The notes: a model not told the origin generated them from the letters alone. Shown: positions 26,009 through 38,580, counted from the first letter of the stretch. The stretch: 64,000 nt of DNA from Jaltomata sinuosa (GCA_003996215.1 QJPP01007229.1:1-64000), one strand, 5' to 3'. Translations and numbers: made by a program.

Positions 26009-26430
26009 ATTTTTGAGGTTTCGTCATGCGACGACGTTAATTTAGGCGCTGCGTGGGAGGCAACCCATGAATGTATTGTAATAGTTTAGGACAAAAATAA
26101 CAAAAATACAAAAATATGAGTCGTGCCATGACCATAAGTAAGACGCTAGGTGGGAGGTAACCCACCATTTTTCTAATGGTTTGCTATTTTGTAGGAAGAA
26201 GAAGGAAAATGCTAGCCACAGAAGACATGGGAAGAGGTAAGTAACAAAAAAATTGAGTCCCAGGGGTCTGGCGGAGCCCTGGCGCACTGCCCCAGGGACT
26301 AAACTATCGAAGGGGCAGTTGGGCGCACTGCTGGCATGCCGCCCTAAGGGGAAAACATCTGAGCACCGATTCTGGCGCGTATCGAGCGCGATGCCCCATA
26401 ATCAAACCCAAATGGGCGCATATCCTAAAA
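26009..26430 (+). repeat. Region between pol and env of B copy 1, with internal word array
   Basis: Non-coding. From 26262 to 26420 it carries words of the LTR type (GGGCGCACTGCTGGCATGCC, GGCGCGTATCGAGCGCGATG). The downstream promoter-like part present in copy 2 is missing: a ~1.3-kb deletion corresponding to about 36363-37668 ends at ~26430. Confidence 0.6.
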
Positions 26431-27358
26431 AGTGAAGGAGAAAGCCAAAAAGTAACTGTTCGAGGGAAGAACGCCCGGTTTACGACGCGGATCCTAAATG
26501 AGTCTTTAGGAACATCATATGTTGATTCAACATCACATGTTGATTCAGCACCGCACTTGGAAATAAGAGAGGAGCCTCCATACAGATATATACGTCACAC
26601 ACTATGTGGGGTAAATTCCACAACTCGTTGGGAAAGAACTAAAGATATGAAGAGACATTCCACCCTACACTATGCATATTTCAGCCAAGAGGCGAGCGTG
26701 TGGTTAAAAATTATGTGTAGCACTATTATACCATGCAAGCACATAATGGAGGTGACCAAAGATAGGGTGGTGCTGGTGTAAATGCTCATGAAGGGAATGC
26801 AAAATCAATGTGGCTTCGGTACTGAGGCACAACATGGTGAAATTTCGTGAGAACAAAAGATGTCGCTACTGCTATGGAGGATTGGTGACTCGTTTCCTAA
26901 GGCAATTGGATATTGAGGAAGAAATTCATGATTTGGTTCCACCACAGGTCCCATACCTTGTGATCCAACTGGGTTATGTGACGAAGACAAAGCCCCAAGA
27001 TACTTTACGAGGGCCGGTACTTTCCAATACTGATCGACAGGCTTGAGATGACAGTTGGATGTGGAGAATGTATGGTATGGTAGATCTACAGTTGAAAATT
27101 AGCGGTCGGCCTGCGACCGAGGAGGAGATGGCGGCATTGAGCAATAGATACCTATTGACTGAGAGTGCAATGTACATGTGCAAGATGGGTCCAGCCTTTC
27201 AGGAGCCCTTGGATGATGACGAATCGATGATACATAATACTCATGATGATGAGGATAAGGAGGAGGATGATGCTGGTACCGTACTGATGGCTGTGGATGA
27301 TGAGACAGCTGAGCAAGATCAGTAATTCATTCCTGGCGATGATGATGATGATGCTTAG
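26430..27358 (+). pseudogene. Env-like gene of B copy 1, 5' end deleted
   Basis: Matches the env-like gene of copy 2 from about its codon 110 to the end (HLEIREEPPYRYIRHTLCGV, RCRYCYGGLVTRFLRQLDIE, acidic Asp/Glu-rich tail). Start and N-terminal part are lost in the deletion. A short duplication (ATGTTGATTCA twice near 26520-26545) and a premature TAA in the acidic tail are private to this copy. The family is the plant-retroelement domain often annotated as a putative plant transposon protein (Pfam PF20167, from memory). Confidence 0.75.
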
Positions 27359-29135
27359 AGGCCCAGGGAGTTTCTTCTCTCACTTTTTACCTTTGCATTT
27401 ATTTGAAGCATTGGGACAGTGCTATGTTTAAGTGTGGGGTTGGAGAAATACTTCCTATGATTGTTTTTCATTGCTATATCCTTAGTGTAATGAGCGTTGT
27501 GTGACTGGTTTTGAGCTGATAAGAAGGTTGGATGGTAGAGTATGCTTAGCTAGGTTTATTTCTGTTGTTTTTTTTTATTTTTAGGTTGGGTTCGTCGGCT
27601 TTTGTTTTCAATTCTTTTCCTGAGGATAGTCCCTTTGAACCGAGTAGATTTTTTTTTTAGGATAGATTTTTAGGATTTATCATAGTAGTAATGACTTGTC
27701 CCGATGATGGATGGATGACGACCGTCTTAAGGGAAAATTAGTCATAGGATTGTAGGATTAGAAGCCTTTCCTTTGGAATGTAGAAATCCCATTTGGAGCC
27801 GTAGCTAGACGTCATGGGTAGTTCATGTGAATCAAAGCAAGTGAGAGAGAATTTCACAAGAGACACATAGGCTCTTTAACTAGACTCAAAAGATTGAAGA
27901 AAACGGGCTTAATTGTGTAAGTGCACTCAATATGTTTGTGTGTGAGCACGCAAGTGTAACAGTCCTCTACATGTATCATGGTGCCATGTGTGTGTGAGTT
28001 TTTGATTGGTTTCTTGCATAGAATAGCATCTAAAAATTGCCCCGTGTGTGTGTAAATTTTTACGAGCATGAATTTTATGGCATATGATGAAGGCATTTTC
28101 TTGAAAAATCCATTTTGTTTGCTTCTTGGATTACTTTTGTGCCACCTTGACATTACCATTAGTAAAGCCCCTTTGAGCCTTGAAGCCTATTTTTTTGTTA
28201 AGCTACATAATGAGCCTATCCACTTTTTTGACACCCTATGATTTGATCCTAATGAAACTCCCTAATGCACTATGAACTCCAAAAAGTGTGAAACAAAAGG
28301 AGAAGGGTAGAGGAAAGTGAGGGTGAGTGTAGTAAAATAAAGATATAGAGCCCGGCTAAAGCTTGTAAAGTGCTTGTTGTTATGCACCTAAAGAATTTAA
28401 AAAAAAAAGAAAAAGAGAAAGAGAAGAGACAAGAAAAAGAATAACTAATGAGGTTTTTTCTAGCAACAAGTACACATCATATCAAGGGATAATAATAGAT
28501 GGAAAAAGCGGTATTACAAGATGGTGCGAGCTTAGGAGAAACTTACAAAGAAGGGTGAAGAAAAAGTAAAAATGTAGTGTCATGTGCAATAGGGAAAAGA
28601 GTCAGTTTGTACCTAAAAGTATCCTACCCATCCCGAAGCCGACATTACAACCAAATGAAAGTCCTTTTGATTTCATGAATGTGATTGCTTGATTGAATTT
28701 ACTATACACTAAGGGCAAGCCTATGGCATGTTGTGATATGTTTGAAACATTTTTTGAGAGAGTGAGTGCTTAAATGATTCAAAATGCCCCCATGGAAAGG
28801 AGAATGTGTGATTGAAAATAAGGGCAATGCTAAATTGCGAGGGCACACATGACATGTATTTGGTAGTGTCTCTACTTGCGTTGTTCACACATGGATATGT
28901 TGGCCTGATATTGTGATAAAGAGTAAGTTATAGTGGGTGTGTTGTTTCAAGTGAAAGGTCTTAGAGCTAAAAATGGTTTTTGAATGTTGCTTGCTAAATG
29001 AACTACAAAAGAATGATTAAAATTGTTTGGCCGCTCACAAGTGAGGATGGAAAGTTTCTTAGGTGTTTATGGTGAATCTTAGGATGGATGATAGTGAGTT
29101 GTTCGAGGACGAACAAAGGTTTAAGTGTGTGGTGA
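27359..29135 (+). other. 3' non-coding region of B copy 1
   Basis: 1.8 kb with no coding signal. It contains a polypurine-tract-like TTTAAGTGTGGGGT at 27427-27440, a T-rich stretch near 27560-27660, a long purine run at 28388-28440, and the real polypurine tract GGTTTAAGTGTGTGG just before LTR 2. Collinear with copy 2 apart from the plastid insertion there. Confidence 0.6.
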
Positions 29136-30503
29136 TGATCTTGGGCATATTTATATGCCCGTTTATCGTATTTTACCTATATTTACCTTATGTTTTAAGA
29201 GCATTACTTACTATATATTGTGTGTTTTGAGTTGAATTTCTATATGTTTTACTAAGACACATGATTAGGTGTTTGTAGGTGAAATGACGCGGGAAAGTGA
29301 CCATTGGAAGATGATTCGGATGTAGAAAGCATGGATTCAATGTAGCGGAAGGTTCAGGAGCACGTAAAGAGAGGAAAATAGGCTTGAACCATCGAAGGGC
29401 AGCCTGGCGCACTGCAGGCGCGCCGCCCTATGGCCTAAACAACTGCAGGGTCAGCCTAGCGCACTGCAGGCAAGCCGCCCCAGAGGCAAAACTGCTAAAG
29501 CCCAAGTTGGGCGCATCTCAGGCGCGCCGTGCCAGCCCTGTCCTGACCGGAATTTTTAGCTTATTCTATGTCCGAGTCCAAGAAGGAAAAGGGGTTATTT
29601 CCCAAACCCTCTAAATAGAACCTTGAGCATTTTTTGTAGGGTTCCGTCATATTGTTGGAGAGCAGAAGGCAGAGAATAGATTTCACCACTAGGTTTCTTT
29701 TCTTCTTCCTTTTCTTAGTCATAACTTTGGATGAAAATATTATTATCTTTGTTTTTTAGTAGTATGAGTGGCTAAGAACCCTTGTTCTGGGGTTACGTCT
29801 ACAAATGCATGAATATTTAGTATGAATTTGGATTGATTATTCATTTGCCATTATTAGTTGTTCTTATATTCCTGTCTTTAGTATTTGATGCTCGGCCGCC
29901 ATTAAGATAAATATATAACCTTGTTGTGAACTCGGGAGAAGGATCATCAAGGTAGATCGAGGAATATAAGGAGCAAGACCTCTCTTTTGTAACGTAAAGG
30001 GTAGGTTAGCGACTAGGATAGGAATATACCTAGAACGCCTTGCTTGGTTCATATGGGAAGATATATAAATGCTTTTAAAATAAGATGTCACATCCCCGCT
30101 CAACGATGTAGTTGTGATGCTATTTTAAATAGGAAACTAGAGGCTCGGAAGACCATAGTTGTAATATCAACCCCAGAATCAACAACTAGGTGAACGTACA
30201 AGTCTATTCAAGTGACTACTACTTAGGATTGCGTAATAAAGCTGTAACCCTGGAATTCTCTCTAAACTTGGAATCGATAAAATCATTACTTACCTGTATT
30301 TCATTTTGTCAATTTTACTTTAATTATTCAATTACTACAAACTCATATTCTAGTTACTTTTATACTTGTTTATTTTAGCGGTATATGAGTAAAGTGGAAT
30401 ATTTGTTAAGTCATAAGTCCCTTGGGTATGATATCCAGACTAACCAGTCTATATTACTTGGATGACCACATACACTTGCGTGTGAGTGGGAAGTTGCTTA
30501 ACA
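29136..30503 (+). mobile_element. LTR 2 (middle LTR) of complex B
   Basis: 1368 bp, TGATCTTGGG to GCTTAACA. Serves as 3' LTR of copy 1 and 5' LTR of copy 2. TATA box mutated to TCTAAATA (29610-29617). Word array at 29390-29545. Confidence 0.92.
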
Positions 30504-30509
30504 AGTTTT

Positions 30510-30527
30510 TGGCGCAGTTGCCGGGGA
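30510..30527 (+). promoter_or_regulatory. Primer-binding site of B copy 2
   Basis: TGGCGCAGTTGCCGGGGA, one base different from copy 1, six bases after the LTR end. Confidence 0.82.
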
Positions 30528-30798
30528 CTTAGAAATTAGCAAATTTCTAACTTTTCTTATATGGCTTAATTATTCAAGTATTGACAACTTGATCTTAGCA
30601 TTTGGTAAAATCTGCAGGTACAAACGTTGAATTGTCAACAAGCTGGAAAGGCAGAACGACTTAGTAGAGCCACACCCCAAACCTGAACGACTATTTCATC
30701 AACGGAGAAGGGCAATAACACTTTATCCTATCAAATTTTAGGAGGTGTCTGAGGAGAAAATCCAGTTAGTTGAATAACCAGAAGTGTTTCTTGTAGAA

Positions 30799-33700
30799 AT
30801 GGCAGCACCAAGGCCAGTGCGCGATGTGGCAATCCCACTCGTGACTAATGTTACCAACAGCATTCGTAAACCCGCACAGGCCGATCATTTTGAGCTCAAA
30901 CAGAGTATGATGCAATGCTTGCACACCAATGGTTAGTTCACAGGCTTATCACACGAGGACCCGCAACAATATATCTAGAATTTTCTGGAAATCAGTGATA
31001 TGTTCATACCAACTGGGGTCGTAGAGGACTATGTGAGGCTGACATTATTTCCATTCTCTCTACTTGGGAATGCGAGGAGATGGTTGAAAGCGAAACCACC
31101 AAACTCCATTACCTCATGGGATGATTTGACCCAGAAATTCTTAACGCGTTTCTTTCCATTGGGGAAAATAGCCAAGCTGAGGAGCGAGATTTTGATTTTC
31201 AGGCAGAAAGATGGTGAAAATCTTTACACGGTTTGGGAGAGATTTAAGACCCTCCTTATGGCATGCCCTCATCATCAATAGACCAATGAGGTATTGGTAC
31301 ACACCTTTATTGAAGGGCTTGAGCCTCATTCGAAGATTCTACTAGACTGTGCAGCAGACGGGCAAGCACTAGAGAAGACATATGATCAGTTGTATACTCT
31401 TTTGCAAAGGATGGCACAGAGTAATTCGGAATGGAACATTGATACTAACAGAGCCGCGCCTAAGAAGGTAGCCGAATTACTTCAGGTAGATTCCAACACG
31501 ACTTTATTTGCCAAGGTGGAGTCTATGGCTAATCAGATGAGCAACATACCTACGATTCTCAACAAGTTAGCTCTTGGAAATAGTCAGGCACAGGTTAATG
31601 CAGTTCAGCCGATAACTCTTCTGTTTTGTGATACTTCTGGGGGAGACCATCTATCAGAAGATTGTCCAGCCAATCCAGATTCGGTGAACTTTGTGGGTTA
31701 TGCTCAGAGAAGAGGAAATCAGAATTATGGAAATGCATAGAATGCAAACTTGCGGAATAATTTCTCATATGGGAACAACCAAGGCCAGAATCAATTCAGG
31801 CCACAAGGGCAGAATAAATAGTTTGCTGGAAACAACAAGCCTGCGGCCGTGCCTAGCAATATATAGGACATGCTGAAGTCGATCATGGAGATCCAATCTA
31901 AGAATGAAGCAAATATGAAAGATCAGAAAACCGCCATCTGGAATTTAGAAAAGCAAGTGGGGAAGCTGGCTGGAGCACAAAATATGAGACCATAGGGTGG
32001 TCTTCCTGGTGATACTGACCCAAACCCAAAGCAGGAGAATGCAGTCACTACTAGAAGTGGGTTAGAGCTGAAAGAGTTGGCACCGAAACAAGCAGATCCC
32101 AAGGTAGTTGAGGTTGCAACCGGAAAGGCTAAAGTTAGGGCAGAGATAGAGGCGAAAGAAGATGCAGTTATTGTGAAGACTCCTCCACTGTTCCCATAGA
32201 AGTTGATCAAACAGAGAGAGAAGACTGGATTCAAGAAATTCTTTGACCTATTGAGGCAGGTACACATTAATCTCCTTCTCATAGATGTTCTTCACGGAGT
32301 CCCAAAGTATGCGAAATATATCAAAGATAGTGTGGCAAACAAGAATAGGCTGACCGAATATGCCACAATCATTCTCATAGAGGTATGCACGTCTCAGATT
32401 CAGAACAGATTGCCAACCATATTGAAGGATCTGGGAAGTTTAACTATTGAGATCACCATTGGCAAGAAAGTTATAGATCGAGCACTATGCAATCTTGGGG
32501 CAAGTATCAACCTAATGCCATCTTCAGTCTTCAAAAAGATGGGGTTAGGTAGTCCTCTCCCTACTATAATTGTTCTACAGTTGGCAGACATATCGTTAGC
32601 TAGACCTGAGGAAATAATAGAGGATGTATTGGTGCAGATTGGTTCGTTGATCTTTCCGGTGGATTTTGTGATCTTGGATTTTGAACCAGACCCAGAAGTT
32701 CCAGTAATTTTGGGACATCCATTATTGGCTACAGGCAGAGCATTGATAGATGTGGCAGTAGGGAAACTCACCATGAGAGCACATGACAAGGTGAAAGTCT
32801 TCAATGTTTATAAGGCAATGAAGTTGCCTACGTTATATGAGGACTTATCGGCTATTACTGTAGTGGACAGAGAATCAACGATACCCCTCATAACCTTCAC
32901 AGATCCATTGGAGAGGGCCCTCACAGGGATAGATTTATATAGAGATGGAGCGGCACATGAAATGATTCAATGCTTGGAGGCATCTTGTGCATTGTCTATC
33001 ACTATTGAGTTCGAGCCTCTTAATAGACCATTGGGAACCCCTCCCAAGCCGTCTATTGAAGAAGCCCCAAAGCTAGGGATGAAACCACTTCTACCTCATC
33101 TGAAGTATGTATATTTGGGTGAAGATGATACGCTTTCGGTAATCCTAGTAGCCGGTTTGAATGAAGCACAGGTGAAAGAGGCCCTATCAGTGTTGCGAAA
33201 GAGGAAGAGAGCAATTAGGTGGCAGATGTCTGACAATCATGGGATGAATCCGTCATTCTGCATGCATAAGATATACATAGAAGAAGGGTACAAGCCCATG
33301 GCATAGCATCAGAGAAGTCTGAACCCTCCTATGAAGGATGTAGTAAGAAAGGAGGTGATCAAGTGGCTAGACACAGGTATTGTTTTCCCTATCTCAGATA
33401 GCAAGTGGGTCATCCCTGTGCAATATGTCCCCAAGAAAGGGGGGATGACTATTATCACAAACCAGAAGAATGAGCTGATTTTGACACGTACAGTCACTGG
33501 GTGGAGGATTTTCATGGACTATCAGAAATTGAATGAAGCCACCAGGAAAGATCACTACCCCATCCCATTCATTGACCAGATGTTGGACAGGTTAGCTGGC
33601 CAGCAGTACTTTTGCTTTTTAGATGGATATTCTGGCTACAATCAAATAGCCATAGCGCTAGAGGATCAAGAGAAGATGATGTTTACTTGTCCTTATGGCA

Positions 33701-35439
33701 CATATGCTTTCAAGCGTATGCCCTTTGGGCTTTGTAATGTGCCAGCTACATTTCAGAGGTGTATGATAGCTATTTTTTCTGATGGTGGAAAGATCATTGA
33801 AATATTCATGGATGACTTCTCAGTGTTTGGGAAGTCATTTGACACTTGTTTTTGGAATTTGAATAGGGTATTGGCGAGGTGCGAAGAGACGAATCTGATG
33901 CTTAATTGGGAGAAATGTCCTTTTTTAGTCACGGAAGGCATTGTCCTATGCCATAAAGTGTCAAAGATAGGTCTTGAAGTGTATCGCGTGAAGATAGAAG
34001 TCATTGAGAAACTGCCACCTCCAGTCTCTGTAAGAGGTGTTCGTAGTTTTCTTGGATATGCAGGCTTCTACAGACGCTTCATTAAAGACTTCTCCAAGAT
34101 ATCCAGGCCAATGTGCAAGTTTCTTGAGAACGAGGTAAAATATGAATTCAGTGATGACTGTGTGAAGGCTTTTGAGAATCTTAAGAAGCGCTTGATTGAA
34201 GCTCCTATATTGATTTCTCCAAATTGGGAGCTGCCCTTCGAGCTTATGTGTGACACGAGTGATGTTGCGGTTGGAGCTGTGCTAGGCCAGAGAGTTGAAA
34301 AGGCATTCCATTCTATATACTATGCGAGTAAGACACTTGATTCGGCTCAGATGAACTACACAGTCACTGAGAAAGAAATGCTGGCACTAGTCTTTGCTTT
34401 TGACAAGTTTCGCTCCTATATTGTGGGAACAAAAGTGATTGTGTATATGGATCATGTTTCTATCCATTACTTATTTAGTAAGAAGGATGCGAAGCCAAGA
34501 CTTATTTGGTGGAATTTGCTGCTGCAAGAGTTCGATTTGGAGATAAGGGACCGAAAAGGCACAGAGAACCAAGTAGCAGATCATTTGTCTAGGCTTGAGA
34601 ATTGGTCTCATGTGCCCAATAAAGGTCATATTAGGGAGGAGTTTCCAGATAAACAACTCCTAGCTTTGAGTGTTACTGAGCTTCCATGGTATGCTGATCT
34701 TGTGGTGAGTGGGGTGTACCCCCCAAAAGCCACCACACAACAGAAGAAGAAGCTATATCACGACTCTCGATTCTATCTGTGGGATGAACCTTATTTGTTC
34801 AAGAAAGGTCTGGATCAAATATTTAGAGGATGCATTCCGGAAAGTCATGTGAGGGAGATCTTAGAGAGTTGTCATTCTTCTCCTTATAAGGGACATCATG
34901 GAGGGGAGCGCACTACACATAAAATGTTGCAGTCGGGCTTTTATTGGCCTACGATATTCAAAGATGTGGCATCTTTCATCAAGGGTTGTGATCAATGCCA
35001 AAGGACTGGAGCTATATCGAGAAGGCATGAGATGCCTTTACAGAACATCCTTGAGGTGGAGATCTTTTATGTATGGGGAATCGACTTTATGGGACCCTTA
35101 CCACCCTCTTTTGGCAATAGGTATATACTTGTTGCGGTGGATTATGTGTCTAAGTGGGTAGAAGTGGTGTCCCTTCTAACCGATGATGCAAAGGTTGTAT
35201 TGAAGTTTGTCAAGAAGAACATATTCACAAGATTCGGTACTCCACGAGCTATAATCAGTGATGGTAGGATGCATTTCATCAATAACTGGTTTAGTAAATT
35301 GTTGTCTAAGTATGGGGTACTCCACAAGGTAGCTACTGCATATCACCCCCAAAATGGCGGGCAAGTTGAGGTATCAAATCGGGAAGTGAAGCAGATTCTG
35401 GAGAAGACCGTGAATGCACAAACAAAGGATTGGGCTTAG
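30799..35439 (+). pseudogene. Athila-type gag-pol of B copy 2, one frame with in-frame stops
   Basis: From MAAPRPVRD (30799) to the stop at 35437 the reading frame never shifts; only stops interrupt it: 30934, 30976, 31279, 31738, 31819, 31864, 31993, 32197 and 33304. Domains in order: gag capsid (~31000-31280), gag C-terminal region with degenerate zinc knuckle (~31620-31670), protease (~32500-32740, ALCNLGASINLMP with Asn for the catalytic Asp), reverse transcriptase (LDGYSGYNQI near 33620, FMDDFSVF near 33807), RNase H (~34230-34600; VYMDH has Met where VYTDH is usual) and integrase. Integrase keeps HHCC zinc ligands (near 34870-35000) and D-D-E residues in GIDFMGPL, IISDG and GGQVEVSNRE. 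The last 702 codons (33331-35439) are uninterrupted. Confidence 0.93.
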
Positions 35440-35958
35440 AAACTTGATGACGCACTATGGGCGTACAGCTGCCTACAAAATGCCCATTGGAGCTTCTCTA
35501 TATCTCTCGTATATGGTAAGGCTTGTCATCTCCCAGTCGAATTGGAACACCAAGCCTATTGGGCTATAAAGAAGCTAAATCTAGATGACGAACTGGCTGG
35601 ACAGAAGAGGCAAATGTAGCTTAACGAACTTGATGAGTTTAGGTTGCAAGGATATTAGAATGTCAAGCCCTACAAGGAGAAGACAAAGAGGTGGCATGAC
35701 AAGCACATCCTTTCGCGCTCGTTTGAACCTAGTCAAAGTGTCCTCCTATTCAACTCAAGGCTGAAGCTTTTCCCCGGAAAGCTTAAGTCTAAGTGGTCTG
35801 GACCATTTGAGGTAGTGAGGATGACTTTGCATGGCGCAGTGGAACTATGGAGGGCTGACAAAATAGGTACATTCTTGGTAAACAGTCAACGAGTAAAGCA
35901 TTATTGGTCTGAGCATGTAGACAGAGAGAAAACCTCAATCACCCTATCGGATGAGTGA
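35440..35958 (+). pseudogene. Integrase C-terminal part of B copy 2
   Basis: Beyond the stop at 35437 the reading continues (KLDDALWAY, then KRWHDKHILSRSFEPSQSVL) to a TGA near 35956. It has a small deletion near 35468, a compensating shift, and stops near 35618 and 35657. This part is not used if translation ends at 35439. Confidence 0.8.
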
Positions 35959-36220
35959 TTTTTGTGGTTATGTCATGCCGCAACGTTAAATTAGGCACTG
36001 CATGGGATAAAACCCACGAATGTATTGTAATAGTTTAGGACAAAAATAACAAAAATACAAAAATATGAGTCGTGCCACGACCAAAACTAAGATGCTAGGT
36101 GGGAGGCAACCCACTATTTTTCTAATGGTTTGCTATTTTGTAGGAAGAAGAAGGAAAATGCTAGCCACAGATGACATGGGAAGAGGTAAGTAATGAAAAA
36201 TTTGAGTCCCAGGGGCCTGG
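35959..36220 (+). other. Non-coding spacer after integrase, B copy 2
   Basis: No coding signal. Two GGTGGGAGGCAACCCA-like phrases (near 36000 and 36098) are repeated. Confidence 0.4.
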
Positions 36221-36500
36221 CGGAGCCCTGACGTGCTGCCCCAGGGACCAAACTACCGAAGGGGCAGTTGGGCTCACTGCACCACGGGGAAAACAACTGA
36301 GTGCCGATTCTGGCGCGTCTCGAGCACACTTTCCCATACTCAAACCCAAACGGGTGCATCTCAGGTGTGGTGCCCCACACTCAATCCCAAGCAGGAGCAC
36401 TTTAGGTGTGACGTGCCAAAGCTTAAACTCCCGAGCACCGAGTCGGGCGCACTGCAGGCGCATCACGCCATGTGCATAACAACCTAGCACCTCGACTGGT
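36211..36500 (+). repeat. Internal word array ahead of the env-like gene, B copy 2
   Basis: About 290 bp of words shared with the LTR arrays of the same element: GGCGCGTCTCGAGC, GGGCGCACTGCAGGCGCATC, GGTGCATCTC, with AAACAACTGAG-like spacers. The TATA-like ACTTTAAAACCCC lies ~100 bp downstream. Confidence 0.65.
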
Positions 36501-36599
36501 GCATCTCGGGAATAATGACCCATGCCTGTCAGGTGGTCCACTCATTTTTTGGTTAAGGGTCAAGGGTCAACTGAACCAAGACCCGAAATTTTGACCCAC

Positions 36600-37337
36600 T
36601 ACTTTAAAACCCCTAAATCCTAAATCTTCCTCTTCATTTTTCAAGTGGAGCGCCGCCCCTCCCCCATTCTCTCTAAAATTTCCTCTCTTTTCTCCATTGT
36701 TGCCCACCTCAAGCTTAAACAAGTTCCATAATTTCTCAAGGTAAGATCTCCCTTTATTTTCTAGCACTCTCTACATCTTATTTATGCTTTCCATGATCAA
36801 GAATTGTAGGTGTAAACTTTCTTTATCTTGTTTGAAGAATTAAAACTTTTTCCACCATTGATGAAGGCTTGAAAGCTTGAAATACACCCACAAAAGAAGA
36901 TTATTTTTTGTAGATACACTAATATTGGTGGATTTAGAATTTTGTTCTTGTTTTGTGTTGGGTATTGGTTTATGGAAAGCAAAGTAAGTAGTAAAAAGAG
37001 ATGGGTCACTCTAAAAACTTCAAGAAAAATTATGATGAATGTGTAGGACATGGAATGAAGTGGTGACTTTGAATAGTGTTTAATCTTGAAACAATGGTAG
37101 AGAATCCTTGAGAATTGTTTGGAATGTAATTGTGAAAATTAATTGGTGGATATGGTGTCTTAGAACGATGGAACTAAACTTGTGTTGAAAGAGGGAAGTC
37201 TGAGTACCTCATGTCATCAACCTATAGACACCATTGCTAGCAACATAAGTGTGGGGTTGTTATGACCCTATAAAAATACTGATTTAGCTAGCTCTAATTG
37301 TACTGGGCTGACTTGTGTAACTTGTGTCATAGATACA
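36600..37337 (+). promoter_or_regulatory. Candidate internal promoter, leader and intron of the env-like gene
   Basis: TTTAAAA at 36603-36609 is followed by a pyrimidine-rich, leader-like stretch (36620-36740) ending in a strong splice donor, CTCAAG|GTAAGATC (donor at 36741). About 590 bp later GTGTCATAG (AG at 37331-37332) lies five bases before the env-like ATG at 37338. The order array, TATA-like box, leader exon, intron, ATG imitates a normal plant gene. Inference from sequence layout only; the donor could equally serve splicing from the LTR transcript if an upstream exon uses it differently. Confidence 0.4.
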
Positions 37338-38580
37338 ATGCCTCCCAGAGGAAAGAAACAGGTTACCGAAGGCACGGGGGGTAAAAGGTCCCGCAAAGGG
37401 GAATCATCCGGGACAACGGCTCCTTCAAATCCATGGGTACCCCCACGATAGTTCGGGAAGAGAGAAGTAATTATGCGGGGGCTTGACTGGTTTAACTCCC
37501 AAAAAGAAGCAAAATATCATGGAGAGGAGCATGTTGATGAGGCACGGTTGCAAGCGAAATTCCCCCAAATTCATGAGATGGTCTACAGATTGGGCATCCA
37601 ATACATCTTCCAGGATCAAGGAGAGTGCAACCTTACTATGGTGAAGGAATTCTATGCAAATTGGCAGACAAATGAAGGAGAAATCCAAAAATTAACCGTT
37701 CGAGGAAAGAACGTATGGTATATGACGCGGATCCAAAATGAGTTTTTAGGAACACCACTTTTTGATTCAGCACCGCACTTGGAAATAAGAGAGGAGCCTC
37801 CATACAGAGATATACGTCACACACTGTGTGGGGTAAATTCCATAGCTTGTTGTGAAAGAACTAAAGATACGAAGAGACATTCCACCCTACACTATGCATA
37901 TTTCAGCTAAGAGGCGAGAGTGTGGTTAAAAATTGTGTGTATCACTCTTCTACCATGCAAGCACAACACGGAGGTGACCAAAGATAGGGTGGTGCTAGTG
38001 TACATGCTCATAAACGGAATGCAAAATCAATGTGGCTTCGGTACTGAGGCACAACTTGGTGAAACTTTGTGAGAAAAAAAGATGGCGCTACTGCTATGGA
38101 GGATTGGTGACCCATTTCCTAAGGCAATTGGATATTGAGGAAGAAATTCATGATTTGGTTCCACCGCAGGTCCCGTACCTTATGAGCCAACTAGTTGATA
38201 TGACGAAGACAAAGCCCCAAGATACTGTACAAGGGCCAGTACTTTCCAATGCTGACCGACAGGCTTGAGATGACAGTTGGATGGGGAGAATGTATGGTAT
38301 GGAAGATCTACAACTGAGAATTGGTGGTGGGCCTGCGACCGAGGAGGAGATGTCAGCATTGAGCGATCGATATCCATTGACTGAGAGTGCAATGTACATG
38401 TGCAAGATGGGTCCATCCTTTCAGGAGCCCTTGGATGATGACGAGCCGATGATACATAACACTCATGATGATGAGGATGAGGAGGATGATGATGCTGGTA
38501 CTACACTGATGGCTGTGGATGATGAGACAGCTGAGCAAGATCAGGAATTCATTGCTGATGATGATAATGATGATGCTTAG
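37338..38580 (+). pseudogene. Env-like gene of B copy 2 (Athila third ORF), broken
   Basis: Starts MPPRGKKQVTEG (37338) with a basic N-terminal region, then GLDWFNSQKEAKYHGEEHV, NLTMVKEFYANW, the conserved RHTLCGV and YCYGGLVTHFLRQLDIEEEI, and a strongly acidic Asp/Glu tail. Stops at 37449 and 37908, a frameshift between ~37995 and 38030, and a TGA at 38266 break it; the last two are shared with copy 1. It matches the plant-retroelement domain common in Athila-type elements after pol. No signal peptide or convincing membrane segment is seen, so an envelope role is by position only. Confidence 0.8.

Noticed and set aside
27854..28159. 101-codon minus-strand frame in the 3' non-coding region of B
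   Set aside because: Not preserved in the collinear part of copy 2, and no domain or codon pattern supports it.
12634..30503. Two independent B insertions side by side
   Set aside because: The middle LTR is shared without intervening host DNA or separate target duplications, while the outer flanks match each other.
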